Shown here in pieces: positions 52,223-60,941 of a stretch of DNA of 64,000 nucleotides; the stretch's first letter is position 1; every line of letters begins with the position of its first letter. A program made the translations under genes and the position numbers. The notes beneath the pieces are model-generated. The model was not told where the DNA came from and ran no database searches. It saw nothing but the letters and a program-made list of their open reading frames with translations. This DNA comes from Clostridia bacterium (GTDB lineage Bacteria; Bacillota; Clostridia; Oscillospirales; CAG-382). Location of the stretch: positions 1 through 64,000 of the forward strand of contig JAFYPA010000089.1 of NCBI GenBank assembly GCA_017560085.1, read 5' to 3'.

Positions 52223-52703
52223 AGTCTTTTGAGATGAAGTGAAGGATTTGATTTGAGTTTTGCGTTATGTGTGGGATGAGTTCTTTTGGGTATAATGGAA
52301 TTTGGTCGAGATTCTCTATTGGAATCCAGCAAAATTCTATGCTTATTTTTTTATTGTCGTATTCGTCGAAGCCTCTAAAGCTTCCGTCCTTCGGGATTTT
52401 GGAATTTTCGGGAAGATGTGCGTAAAAGTATAAGCCTATTTGCTGATAGGCAATACCGTCCCACGTGAAGAAGGTTTCGCCTACTGCACACATTTCACCG
52501 ATTTCAAGCTCCGCTCCCGCTTCTTCGAGAAACTCTCTTTCAAGGGTGTCCTTTGCAAGCTCGTTTTCCGCTATCTGTCCGCCAATAAAGGCGTATTCAC
52601 CATTAAAGCATTGCAGAAGTGCTTTCCCGTTCTCAATAATTACTGCGGCGGCACGAAGTGAAAAGCCGTAGTCGTTTCTTCTGAAAGATATATCTTTGCT
52701 CAT
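52221..52703 (-). CDS. Nudix hydrolase
   Basis: 160 residues, cytosolic. The Nudix box G42-x5-E48-x7-R56E57-x2-E60E61-x-G63 is complete (REFLEEAGAEL). Such enzymes hydrolyse nucleoside diphosphates linked to another group, for instance NDP-sugars. WIPIENLDQIPLYPKELIPH lies near the C terminus. Its ATG shares one base with the stop of the glycosidase gene upstream (TAATG), so the two are coupled. The substrate is unknown. Confidence 0.92.
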   Translation of the reverse strand: MSKDISFRRNDYGFSLRAAAVIIENGKALLQCFNGEYAFIGGQIAENELAKDTLEREFLEEAGAELEIGEMCAVGETFFTWDGIAYQQIGLYFYAHLPENSKIPKDGSFRGFDEYDNKKISIEFCWIPIENLDQIPLYPKELIPHITQNSNQILHFISKD

Positions 52704-53719
52704 TATTCTATTGTTATCTTTCTTCTGTAGTATTCGTCGTAAGGATATTTCTTATCATCGAAGCCACAGCCCTTGCGGGGGAAGTAAACATAGAATTCCT
52801 TTCCGCATTCTCTCATATCGTCGGTGCAGTCGCCGTCGGTGGAGATGAAGAAGGAGTAAGGATTCATAAGCTTTTCGTCGTTTTCGTCGATAATAATAAA
52901 GTCATCGAAGTGCTCGCCGTCCTGTGAAAGATATGCTACGAGCTTACCTACAGAGCCTGTCTGCATTGTCATAAGGAATCTGTCAAGAGGCTTTACATAT
53001 ACGCCCTTACTGTGGGAATCGTTTCCGATGCCTTCGATAATGGGAAGGATGCTTGCGCCCATTTCGTCAAAGGGATGTGTTTCCCATCTGCCCGTACCGC
53101 TGTACTTACGCACCTCGGGAAGCTTGCCTTCTCTTACTGCGGCTATGGTTTCGGAAAGCTTCATTCTTGCGGCGGAAATCCACTTCTTTGTTCCGTCCTT
53201 GTCGTGGTCATTGAAATAGAGATAGATATAGTCATCCTTTACGAACATAGGAAGACCGCCCATATTTCCGACCTCCTGAGTTGTACCGTTTCTGGGTGTA
53301 CCGAGAATATCTCCGAGGTATTTCCAGTTGTCACCGTTATCATAGGAAACTGCGATGCCGGAAAGGAAATAGTTACGGAAGAAGGGGTCTGTTCTTGAGA
53401 GAAGCTCTCTGTGGCAGAAGCAGAAAATCATACCGTCGTCGCACTTATACGCAGACCAGGGCCAGATTCCGCTGGGGTATGTGTCCCAGTGACCGTTGGC
53501 GTCCATTGTGCAGAAGCCGTGCTTTGCGAATACGTCCTCGGGTGTGCCTACGAACTTATGGTGATAGGGCTTTTCACCGAGGTCGCAGGTGATGAAATTC
53601 CATGTGCCGTCGCTGTTTTTAAGGGGTACCATTGTACCGTCAAGTGTTATAGGCATATCCTTATCTTCAAGAAGGAATTCTCTTTCGCCTATGTGAATTC
53701 TGTCTGTGATTTTGCTCAT
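52703..53719 (-). CDS. Putative sialidase-fold glycosidase (Asp-box beta-propeller)
   Basis: 338 residues without a signal peptide, so cytosolic. A clear Asp box S125-x-D127-x-G129-x2-W132 (SYDNGDNW) suggests a sialidase-like beta-propeller. Other blocks are WDTYPSGIWPWSAYKC, FCFCHRELLSRTDPFFRNYF, GNMGGLPMFVKDDYIYLYFN and LMNPYSFFISTDGDCTDDMR. The pattern also resembles GH43/GH32-like five-blade propellers, so the substrate is open. AAGGAGA precedes the ATG. It is coupled to the Nudix gene downstream and lies back to back with the Sip1-type pair. Confidence 0.65.
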   Translation of the reverse strand: MSKITDRIHIGEREFLLEDKDMPITLDGTMVPLKNSDGTWNFITCDLGEKPYHHKFVGTPEDVFAKHGFCTMDANGHWDTYPSGIWPWSAYKCDDGMIFCFCHRELLSRTDPFFRNYFLSGIAVSYDNGDNWKYLGDILGTPRNGTTQEVGNMGGLPMFVKDDYIYLYFNDHDKDGTKKWISAARMKLSETIAAVREGKLPEVRKYSGTGRWETHPFDEMGASILPIIEGIGNDSHSKGVYVKPLDRFLMTMQTGSVGKLVAYLSQDGEHFDDFIIIDENDEKLMNPYSFFISTDGDCTDDMRECGKEFYVYFPRKGCGFDDKKYPYDEYYRRKITIE

Positions 53720-53757
53720 ATCTTTATCTCCTTAGGTTTCATTTGGGAATTTTCTAC

Positions 53758-53786
53758 ATTTTAACATAACAGAATCTTAAAGTCAA
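53758..53786 (-). promoter_or_regulatory. Promoter of the sialidase-like/Nudix unit
   Basis: Minus strand: TTGACT (53781-53786), 17-base spacer, TAAAAT (53758-53763). Confidence 0.7.
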
Positions 53787-53849
53787 GGCGGTTTGAACAA
53801 ATAATTGTCGGATTTCTCAAAAAAAGACTGACAAAAAGCAAAAATATAC

Positions 53850-53877
53850 TTGCATTTTTCCAAATTTATGTTAAAAT
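53850..53877 (+). promoter_or_regulatory. Promoter of the tandem Sip1-type alpha-galactosidases
   Basis: TTGCAT (53850-53855), 16-base spacer, TAAAAT (53872-53877), 39 bases before the ATG. Confidence 0.55.
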
Positions 53878-53916
53878 AGAGTTGTGTAAATTTAATTATC
53901 CGAAAGGAATTTTACT

Positions 53917-55953
53917 ATGGATATGCTAAAGCTTTCCGTAAGAGGCTTTTTAGGTGAAGAAAAGGAAGCCTTTGACGGAGTTAATCTCAAGTTTGCCGAA
54001 AAGGACGGCTTTACCGCGGTATTCGTCAAGGGTGATTCGGGTGATAAATTCTTCAGCGCAAGTCTCGGTGCGGAAATAAAGATAGAGCAGCCCGAGGAAA
54101 TGGCTGAATATCTTGCGGTGCACAGACCCGGTGAATACTGGTGCTCGCCCGCATTCTCAAGGGATTTGAAGGAAGCTCCTCACGATACTCAGATGCTTCT
54201 TATGAAGAACAAGGACGACACTTACACCGCTGTTCTTCCCGTGTGCGGTGACAAGTACACCTGCGTTCTTGAAGGAAGAGAGGACGGCTTTTATGCTAAT
54301 GTTCTTTCCTGGTATTCGGAGCTTAATACGGTTGATACTCTTGCATTTGTTTACGGCACCGGTGAGAGTCCCTACAAGCTTATATACGAGCTTACCAAAT
54401 ATGCAACCGAATGCCTCGGTGACTACATTGTTATGCGTGACAAGCGTCCCTACCCCGAGGTTTTCGAGTATCTCGGATGGTGTACGTGGGATGCATTCAA
54501 CATTAAGGTTTCGGAAAAGAATGTGCTTCGCAAGTGTCAGGAATTCAACGAGAAGAATATACCGATAAAGTGGGCGATTTTCGACGATATGTGGGGCGAT
54601 GTGCGAAGCTTTGTAGGTAAGCCGCAGAACACAATGCCCGAAATTCACGCACTTCGTGTGCAGGGTGCGCTTGATTCCTTTGAGGCGTGTCCCGTAAGAT
54701 TCCCGAACGGTCTTAAGGTTTGTGCAGACAAAATGAGAATGCACGGTGTTGACCTTGCGGTATGGCATCCCGTTCAGGGGTACTGGAAGGGCATTTCACC
54801 CACGGGCGACATTGCAAGAGACCTTCCCGATGTGCTCTGCGAAAGGGATTATCAGGGCGGAATGCGACTTGCTCCCGGTATTACAAAGGAAAAATTCAGG
54901 AAGTATTTCGATGCATACCACAAGCATATGAAGGAATGCGGCTCTGTCTTTATGAAGGTAGACAATCAGAGTACAATCCGCACCTGGTACAAGGGTATGG
55001 CTCCCGTGGGAGAAATTGCGAGAAATATGCACGAGGCTCTTGAAGAGACGGTATTCAAGTATTTCGACGGTGCACTTATCAACTGTATGTGTATGGGTCA
55101 GGAAAACGTATGGAACAGACAAAAATCCGCCATCTGCCGCTGCTCGGGTGACTTTATGCCTGAAAACAACGAATGGTTCTCGAAGCATATTCTTCAATGT
55201 GCGTACAACACATTCTATCAGGGTGGCATTTATTGGTGCGACTGGGATATGTGGTGGACAGATGACAGCAATGCTTACAAGAATGCGCTTATCCGTGCGA
55301 TTTCCGGCGGTCCTATTTATGTATCGGATACAGCTGAGAGAAGTATTGCTTCGGTGCTCGCTCCCCTCGCCTTCTCGGACGGCAGAATTCTTCGCTGTGA
55401 CAAGCCCGGTGTTCCCACAAAGGACTGTCTTACAATCAATGCGAAGGAATCGGACAAGGCTCTTAAGATATTCAATAATTGCGGTGATATTTACTATGTT
55501 ACGGCGTTCAATCTCAACGAAAAGCAGAAGCCCGTTTCCGTATGTGTTGACCTTGCGGGAATGGAGGTTAAGCCTCTTTGTGAGAAATATGTTCTGACGG
55601 AAAGATTCACAGGCGTAAGAACCGTTATAACCGAAGAAAACGGCTACAGCTTCAATGACACAGTAAAGAACATAGATGACCTTCGTCTTTACACTCTCGC
55701 TCCCGCAATAAGCGGATTTGCCTGTCTCGGTCTTTGCGAGAAGTACATCGGGGCAAAATCCGTTACCGATGTCACAAGACACGGCTTTACTCTTATTGAA
55801 AAGGATGACTGTGAGTTCTACAGTGAAAACGAGGTTAAGAAGGTGCTTGTTGACGGAAAGCCTGCGGTTGTTGCAAGAAACGGCAATTTCTACAAGGTTA
55901 AGATTACAAGCGAAGCAAAGAAGGCTTCGGTGGCAATTATATACGCAGAATAA
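53917..55953 (+). CDS. Sip1-type alpha-galactosidase (raffinose-synthase family), paralog 2
   Basis: 678 residues. The N-terminal beta domain (GEYWCSPAFSRDLKEAPHDT, QMLLMKNKDD) is followed by the barrel PYPEVFEYLGWCTWDAFNIK, IPIKWAIFDDMWGDVRSF and VWHPVQGYWKGISPTGDIAR. The nucleophile is D349 (FMKVDNQS) and the acid/base is D412 (CSGDFMPE), then IYWCDWDMWWTDD. A C-terminal beta domain ends the protein. It is intracellular. A third paralog starts 45 bases downstream on the same strand. The WCTWDAF motif is intact here, unlike in paralog 1. Probable substrates are raffinose-type or other alpha-galactosyl oligosaccharides. Confidence 0.88.
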   Translation: MDMLKLSVRGFLGEEKEAFDGVNLKFAEKDGFTAVFVKGDSGDKFFSASLGAEIKIEQPEEMAEYLAVHRPGEYWCSPAFSRDLKEAPHDTQMLLMKNKDDTYTAVLPVCGDKYTCVLEGREDGFYANVLSWYSELNTVDTLAFVYGTGESPYKLIYELTKYATECLGDYIVMRDKRPYPEVFEYLGWCTWDAFNIKVSEKNVLRKCQEFNEKNIPIKWAIFDDMWGDVRSFVGKPQNTMPEIHALRVQGALDSFEACPVRFPNGLKVCADKMRMHGVDLAVWHPVQGYWKGISPTGDIARDLPDVLCERDYQGGMRLAPGITKEKFRKYFDAYHKHMKECGSVFMKVDNQSTIRTWYKGMAPVGEIARNMHEALEETVFKYFDGALINCMCMGQENVWNRQKSAICRCSGDFMPENNEWFSKHILQCAYNTFYQGGIYWCDWDMWWTDDSNAYKNALIRAISGGPIYVSDTAERSIASVLAPLAFSDGRILRCDKPGVPTKDCLTINAKESDKALKIFNNCGDIYYVTAFNLNEKQKPVSVCVDLAGMEVKPLCEKYVLTERFTGVRTVITEENGYSFNDTVKNIDDLRLYTLAPAISGFACLGLCEKYIGAKSVTDVTRHGFTLIEKDDCEFYSENEVKKVLVDGKPAVVARNGNFYKVKITSEAKKASVAIIYAE

Positions 55954-55998
55954 ACTGAAATTAAATTTGTAAAATATATCCACGAAAGGAAAAAGATT

Positions 55999-58032
55999 AT
56001 GGATTCAACATTTTTCAAGGCTCTCGGCTATCTCGGAGCTGACAGCGAGGTATTTGACAAGGTAGAGCTTGTAAGCTGTGAAAAGGACGGCTTCGGTGCG
56101 ATTTTCGCAAAGGCTGATGCGGGAGACAAGTGCTTCAACGCAGAGCTTGCGGTTGCAATTGAAATCAAGCAGCCCGAGGAAATGGAGGCTTTCGTTTCCG
56201 TTAACCGTTACTCTACATACTGGTGCCGCCCCAACTTCGGTACAGACCTTAAGGAAAATCCCCACGACACACAGCTTCTTCTTATGAAGAACAAGGACGG
56301 AAGCTTTACTGCTATTCTTCCCGTGTGCGGTGACAAGTACAAGACTGTTATCGAGGGTGACGAAACGGGATGCTATGCTAAGGTATTCTCATGGTACGAC
56401 GGACTTTCCACCGTTGACACACTCTGCTTTGTTTACGGCACGGGCGAAAATCCTTATACACTTGTTCACGACCTTACAAAATACGGCGTTGAGCTTCTCG
56501 GCAACTACATCAAGATGCGTGAGGACAGACCCTACCCCGAAATATTCGAATATCTCGGCTGGTGCAGCTGGGATGCGTTCCAGATAAGAGTTACAGAGTC
56601 CGATATGCTCTCAAAGTGTAAGGAATTCCGTGACAAGGATATCCCCGTAAGATGGGCTATCTTTGACGATATGTGGGGCGATGTTAAGAATTTCGTTGGC
56701 AAGAAGTATGCAAACGGTGGCGAGATGTACAGACTTATGCACTCATCCGCACTTGACAGCTTTGAGGCGGCTCCCGAGAGATTCCCGAACGGTCTTAAGC
56801 ATTGCATTACCGAAATGAAGGACAAATATGACATCATCACGGGTATGTGGCATCCCACAACAGGCTACTGGAGAGGTGTTACTCCCGAGGGTGAAATCTA
56901 TAAGAATTATCCGGAGCTCTTTATTACAAGACATATTGACGGTATGGACAGACTTGTTCCAGGTACTACCAAGGAGCAGTTTGCGGGCTTCTTTGATGCA
57001 TTCCATTCCTTCCTTAAGGATTGCGGAGCAAAGTTTATGAAGGTTGACAACCAGACCTGTATTTCCATGTGGTACAAGGGCATCGCTCCTGTTGGTGAGA
57101 TTGCGAGAAACCTTCACTACGGTATTGAAAGCTCACTTTACAAGCATTTCGGCGGCGACCTTATCAACTGTATGGGTATGGGTCAGGAAAACATCTGGAA
57201 CAGACCCTCGACAGCTATTTCCCGTTGCTCAGGCGACTTCCAGCCCGAAAACAGAGGCTGGTTTATAAACCACATTCTTCAGTGCTCCTACAACTCCTTC
57301 TATCAGGGACAGCTTATCTGGTGCGACTGGGATATGTGGTGGACGGATGACAGTCAGGCCATCAAGAACTCTGTTGTAAGAGCTGTCAGCGGCGGTCCCA
57401 TCTACGTTTCCGATACTGCAAAGCGCTCCAATGCTCCCGTGCTTAAGCCTCTCTGCCTCTATGACGGACGAATTCTCAGATGTGATATTCCCGGTATGCC
57501 TACAGTTGACTGTCTTACGGTTAATCCCGAGGAAGCAACGGATGCATTCAAGATATTCTCCAACACAGGCGACACATACTACATTGCCGCTTTCGACATC
57601 AACAAGGCCAACAAGAGTGCAAATATGAAGCTTTCTCTTGACCAGATGTTTGTAAAGCCCGTATCCGACAAGTATGTTGTCAAGGAATACTTCTCAGGAC
57701 TTCGCACGGTTGTATGCAAGTGCTGTGACTACACATACGAGACAGTTCTCAAGAATCAGGACGACTTCAGACTTTACACATATGCTCCCGTTAAGGACGG
57801 CTTTGCATACCTCGGTCTTTGCGACAAGTTCATCGGCGGTATCACAGCTGAAAACATCACAAAGGACGGCTTTACTCTCCGTGAAAAGGGTGAGTTCGAG
57901 TTCTACAGTGAAAAGGCTGTAAGCAAGGTTACGGTTGACGAAAAGGTTGCAATCTTTGCAAAGAACGGCAACTTCTACAAGGTTAAGCTCGGCAATGAAA
58001 AGAGAAGTGCCGAGGTTAAGATTGAATATTGA
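55999..58032 (+). CDS. Sip1-type alpha-galactosidase (raffinose-synthase family), paralog 3
   Basis: 677 residues, most similar to the gene just upstream: GDKCFNAELAVAIEIKQPEE, PHDTQLLLMKNKDG, PYPEIFEYLGWCSWDAFQIR, IPVRWAIFDDMWGDVKNF. The nucleophile is D350 (FMKVDNQT) and the acid/base is D413 (CSGDFQPE). LIWCDWDMWWTDD and AVSGGPIYVSDTAKRS follow. CGAAAGGAAA precedes the ATG. It is cotranscribed with paralog 2, presumably after a tandem duplication. The divergent loops around the active site (RHIDGMDRLVPGTT here, RDYQGGMRLAPGIT in paralog 2) suggest different substrate preferences. Confidence 0.88.
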   Translation: MDSTFFKALGYLGADSEVFDKVELVSCEKDGFGAIFAKADAGDKCFNAELAVAIEIKQPEEMEAFVSVNRYSTYWCRPNFGTDLKENPHDTQLLLMKNKDGSFTAILPVCGDKYKTVIEGDETGCYAKVFSWYDGLSTVDTLCFVYGTGENPYTLVHDLTKYGVELLGNYIKMREDRPYPEIFEYLGWCSWDAFQIRVTESDMLSKCKEFRDKDIPVRWAIFDDMWGDVKNFVGKKYANGGEMYRLMHSSALDSFEAAPERFPNGLKHCITEMKDKYDIITGMWHPTTGYWRGVTPEGEIYKNYPELFITRHIDGMDRLVPGTTKEQFAGFFDAFHSFLKDCGAKFMKVDNQTCISMWYKGIAPVGEIARNLHYGIESSLYKHFGGDLINCMGMGQENIWNRPSTAISRCSGDFQPENRGWFINHILQCSYNSFYQGQLIWCDWDMWWTDDSQAIKNSVVRAVSGGPIYVSDTAKRSNAPVLKPLCLYDGRILRCDIPGMPTVDCLTVNPEEATDAFKIFSNTGDTYYIAAFDINKANKSANMKLSLDQMFVKPVSDKYVVKEYFSGLRTVVCKCCDYTYETVLKNQDDFRLYTYAPVKDGFAYLGLCDKFIGGITAENITKDGFTLREKGEFEFYSEKAVSKVTVDEKVAIFAKNGNFYKVKLGNEKRSAEVKIEY

Positions 58033-58046
58033 TTCGGGTAGAGCCG

Positions 58047-58280
58047 ATGTCAGTAAAAAAAGATCATTTCTGCACCTGCCGTGACAGAGAATGTCCTCAC
58101 AATCCGAACAACAGCGATGAAAAATGCTGCAGCTGTGATGCCTGCGTTGCAAAGAATCTGGCACGCGGTGAAATTCCGAGCTGTTTTTTCAGAAAAGTTA
58201 AGGATGACCTTTCTTCCCTTTCGGAGTTTACAATTGAAAGCTTTGTGAAATTCTGGAACGAGAACAACGGCAAAAATTAA
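58047..58280 (+). CDS. Small Cys-rich DUF6485-like protein
   Basis: 77 residues from the ATG at 58047; a TTG at 58029 that overlaps the stop of the alpha-galactosidase gene is an alternative. It has six cysteines in a zinc-ribbon-like arrangement near the N terminus (FCTCRDRECPHNPNNSDEKC, CSCDACVAKNL) followed by GEIPSCFFRK. This matches the DUF6485 pattern found in many anaerobic Firmicutes. The function is unknown; it may bind metal. It may be read through from the alpha-galactosidase unit. Confidence 0.75.
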   Translation: MSVKKDHFCTCRDRECPHNPNNSDEKCCSCDACVAKNLARGEIPSCFFRKVKDDLSSLSEFTIESFVKFWNENNGKN

Positions 58281-58283
58281 ATA

Positions 58284-58321
58284 AAACAAAACCGGGTGCG
58301 TACAAACACCCGGTAATTTTT
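58284..58321. terminator. Bidirectional intrinsic terminator between DUF6485-like gene and amidase
   Basis: ACCGGGTG pairs with CACCCGGT. AATTTTTATT follows on the plus strand and TTTTGTTTTAT on the minus strand, so it can serve both convergent genes. Confidence 0.8.
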
Positions 58322-59036
58322 ATTCAAATAAGCGACTCCAATCAAAAAGCTCACCGGGGTCTGTTTTCAGAGGATTATACTCGTCGTGACCGAGGATGTG
58401 CTCTTTATCAAATGGAATTCCGTTTCTGTCGCATATGTCCTTTACAAGAAGCTTTACACTTTCGTACTGTGCATCGGTATAACCGATAAGGCTCTTATCA
58501 ATGACAGTGTATTCGGACTCGGCAAGGTACTGCTTCATATCGCTTGCAGAGCCTATTGCAAGCATTTCTATGCCTATGGAATACTTATTCATAGCATTTG
58601 TCAGCTTTTCAACACCGAGGTATTCGCCCTTGCCCGCGTGCCAGGCGACTCTTGTTTCGGGGAGCCAGCTGTGGATATTGCCTTCCCTGTCGATTATGTA
58701 ATGGATGCTCAGGGAATTGTCCTCGAAGATTTTTCTTACACTTTCGAGATTATATGGGTTATCACGAGAAGCAACAACATCACTTGTAAAATGAAGCACC
58801 ACATATTCGGGCTTTTCTGTCATCTCCCACGAGAAATCGTCGAGAGGCTCAAGGTAGTTTACTGTCGATGAAAGCGGTGAAGTAAGAACCTCGGGTGTAC
58901 TTATGTCCTCCGTTATCTGCTGTTCGGCGGTGTAATTATCCCGAACTTCTGCACTCTCGTTCGGAAGCTCTGATTTACCGCAGGATGCAAGCTGAACGGC
59001 TACCAAAAGAGCGAGGAGCAATTTTTTATAATCCAT
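58320..59036 (-). CDS. N-acetylmuramoyl-L-alanine amidase lipoprotein (amidase_2)
   Basis: 238 residues. A lipoprotein signal ends in LASC with C19 as the lipidated residue, so the enzyme is on the outside of the membrane. After a Ser/Thr/Glu linker the amidase_2 domain (about 75-235) has the zinc ligands H82 (VLHFTS), H217 (ILGHDEY) and D226 (KTDPGELFDW), with IHYIIDREGNIHSWLPETRV and WHAG (H133) also typical. It would cut the MurNAc to L-alanine bond in peptidoglycan, for remodelling or recycling. A GGAGAAG site precedes the ATG. Confidence 0.9.
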   Translation of the reverse strand: MDYKKLLLALLVAVQLASCGKSELPNESAEVRDNYTAEQQITEDISTPEVLTSPLSSTVNYLEPLDDFSWEMTEKPEYVVLHFTSDVVASRDNPYNLESVRKIFEDNSLSIHYIIDREGNIHSWLPETRVAWHAGKGEYLGVEKLTNAMNKYSIGIEMLAIGSASDMKQYLAESEYTVIDKSLIGYTDAQYESVKLLVKDICDRNGIPFDKEHILGHDEYNPLKTDPGELFDWSRLFE

Positions 59037-59057
59037 AAACTTCTCCGAATATCCAAG

Positions 59058-59098
59058 AAGAACCTCCCGGAATAATCTGAGAGGTTCGGCTTTGTTTT
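59058..59098 (-). terminator. Weak terminator-like hairpin after transketolase
   Basis: AACCTC pairs with GAGGTT around a 14-base centre (59061-59086). The following minus-strand bases are only moderately T-rich, so termination may be partial. Confidence 0.35.
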
Positions 59099-59102
59099 AT
59101 AA

Positions 59103-60041
59103 TTACTTCTTTGCGGCGATTGCCTTCTTAGCGGTTTCAGCGATATTCTTTGCTGTAAGACCGTAATATTCGAGAACTTCCTTTGCGGGACCTGAGGAGC
59201 CGAAGGTATCCTGAACGCCTACTCGAAGGACTGTGCAGGGAGCTGTTTCGCAGATTGCTTCACATACTGCGCTTCCGAGACCGCCGTAGATGGAGTGCTC
59301 TTCTGCTGTTACAATAGCACCTGTTTCCTTGGATGCCTTGCAGAGGAGCTCTGTATCGATGGGCTTGATTGTGCAGATGTTGATTACTCTTGCGCTGATG
59401 CCTTCTTCTGCAAGCATATCCTTTGCCTTCATAGCCTCTGCTACCATAAGACCTGTAGCAACGATTGTTACGTCCTTACCGTCTGCAAGAACATTGCCCT
59501 TGCCGATTTCGAAGTTGTAGTCCTCGCCGTACATTACCGGTACACCGAGTCTGCCGAAGCGGAGGTATACGGGACCGTCGTGCTTAACAGCTGCTTCAAC
59601 GCACTTTCTTGCTTCTGTGTCGTCTGCGGGGTTGAGAATTACCATACCGGGGATTGTTCTCATAAGACCGATATCCTCGTTACACTGGTGGGTTGCACCG
59701 TCTTCACCAACGGAAAGACCTGCGTGTGTTGCACCGATTTTTACGTTGAGGTGAGGATAACCGATAGAGTTTCTAATCTGCTCGAATGCTCTGCCTGCTG
59801 CGAACATTGCGAAGGTTGATGCGAATACAATCTTGCCTGTTGTTGCAAGACCTGCGGCAACGGACATCATATTTGCTTCTGCGATACCGCAGTTGATGAA
59901 TCTTTCGGGGAATTTCTTCTTGAATGTATCTGTCTTTGTGGACTTTGAGAGGTCTGCGTCCAGAACAACGATGTCATATTTTTCACCGAGCTGTGCAAGT
60001 GCATTACCGTAGCTTTCTCTTGTTGCGATTACGTCTGCCAT
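59103..60041 (-). CDS. Transketolase, C-terminal subunit
   Basis: 312 residues, carrying the pyrimidine-binding and C-terminal domains of transketolase (ATRESYGNALAQLGEKYDIV, FASTFAMFAAGRAFEQIRNS, THAGLSVGEDGATHQCNEDI). Together with the subunit encoded just upstream it makes a split transketolase, common in Clostridia and archaea. It moves two-carbon units between ketoses and aldoses in the non-oxidative pentose phosphate pathway with thiamine diphosphate. GGGGAGG lies before the ATG. The gap to the N-terminal gene is 18 bases. Confidence 0.95.
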   Translation of the reverse strand: MADVIATRESYGNALAQLGEKYDIVVLDADLSKSTKTDTFKKKFPERFINCGIAEANMMSVAAGLATTGKIVFASTFAMFAAGRAFEQIRNSIGYPHLNVKIGATHAGLSVGEDGATHQCNEDIGLMRTIPGMVILNPADDTEARKCVEAAVKHDGPVYLRFGRLGVPVMYGEDYNFEIGKGNVLADGKDVTIVATGLMVAEAMKAKDMLAEEGISARVINICTIKPIDTELLCKASKETGAIVTAEEHSIYGGLGSAVCEAICETAPCTVLRVGVQDTFGSSGPAKEVLEYYGLTAKNIAETAKKAIAAKK

Positions 60042-60059
60042 TTTACTGTACCTCCCCTA

Positions 60060-60890
60060 TTACTTTGCAAGGCATACGGATACTGCTTCCAGCTCCTGCA
60101 TTGCCTGTTCGTACTGTTCCTTGTTGGGTGCGCTTCCGTGCCATTCTGCCTTGTTTTCCATGAAGGAAACGCCCTTACCCTTTACTGTCTTTGCGATGAT
60201 TGCAAAGGGCTTATCCGACTTCTTTGCCATTTCAAGAGCATTTGCGATTTCGTCAAAGCTATGACCGTCGATTACCGTTACATTCCAGCCGAATGCCTTG
60301 AACTTTTCGTCAAGGGGTGTGGGGTTCATAACCTTTGTAACATCGCCGTCAATCTGGAGACCGTTAAAGTCGATGAATGCTGTCAGGTTATTAAGTCCGT
60401 AGTGAGCGGCAAACATAGCTGCCTCCCATACCTGACCCTCTTCGCTTTCGCCGTCGCCGAGTACTGTGTATACTCTGTAGCTCTTTTCGGAAAGCTTAGC
60501 CGAAAGTGCCATACCGCAAGCAGCGGAGATGCCCTGACCGAGAGAGCCAGAGCTCATATCAATACCGGGGATATGCTTCATATCGGGATGACCCTGAAGG
60601 TATGCGCCTGTGTGACGGAATGTAACAAGGTCCTCTACGGGGAAGAATCCTCTGTGTGCAAGTGTTGCATAGAGTGCGGGACATGTGTGACCCTTGGAGA
60701 GCACGAATCTGTCTCTGTCCTCCATCTTGGGATTCTTGGGATCAACGTTCATTTCCTCAAAGTAGAGGTAAGTGAGAATCTCGGCAATACCGAGAGAGCC
60801 GCCGGGATGACCGGACTTTGCGGAATAAACCGCCGTTACTGCGCCTTTTCTGATTTCGTTGGCGTAGAAGGAAAGCTTGTTCTTATCCAT
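60060..60890 (-). CDS. Transketolase, N-terminal subunit
   Basis: 276 residues, carrying the thiamine diphosphate-binding domain: KSGHPGGSLGIAEILTYLYF, RFVLSKGHTCPALYATLAHR, the GDGESEEGQVWEA motif (GDG-x25-N type) and TAFIDFNGLQIDG. The partner subunit follows directly. The pair is cotranscribed, possibly with the upstream HAD-type gene (gap 51 bases). Confidence 0.95.
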   Translation of the reverse strand: MDKNKLSFYANEIRKGAVTAVYSAKSGHPGGSLGIAEILTYLYFEEMNVDPKNPKMEDRDRFVLSKGHTCPALYATLAHRGFFPVEDLVTFRHTGAYLQGHPDMKHIPGIDMSSGSLGQGISAACGMALSAKLSEKSYRVYTVLGDGESEEGQVWEAAMFAAHYGLNNLTAFIDFNGLQIDGDVTKVMNPTPLDEKFKAFGWNVTVIDGHSFDEIANALEMAKKSDKPFAIIAKTVKGKGVSFMENKAEWHGSAPNKEQYEQAMQELEAVSVCLAK

Positions 60891-60941
60891 CTTTTTTCTC
60901 CTTTATGTTGGTTAATTGTTTACTGTATACTGTCGGTTATA

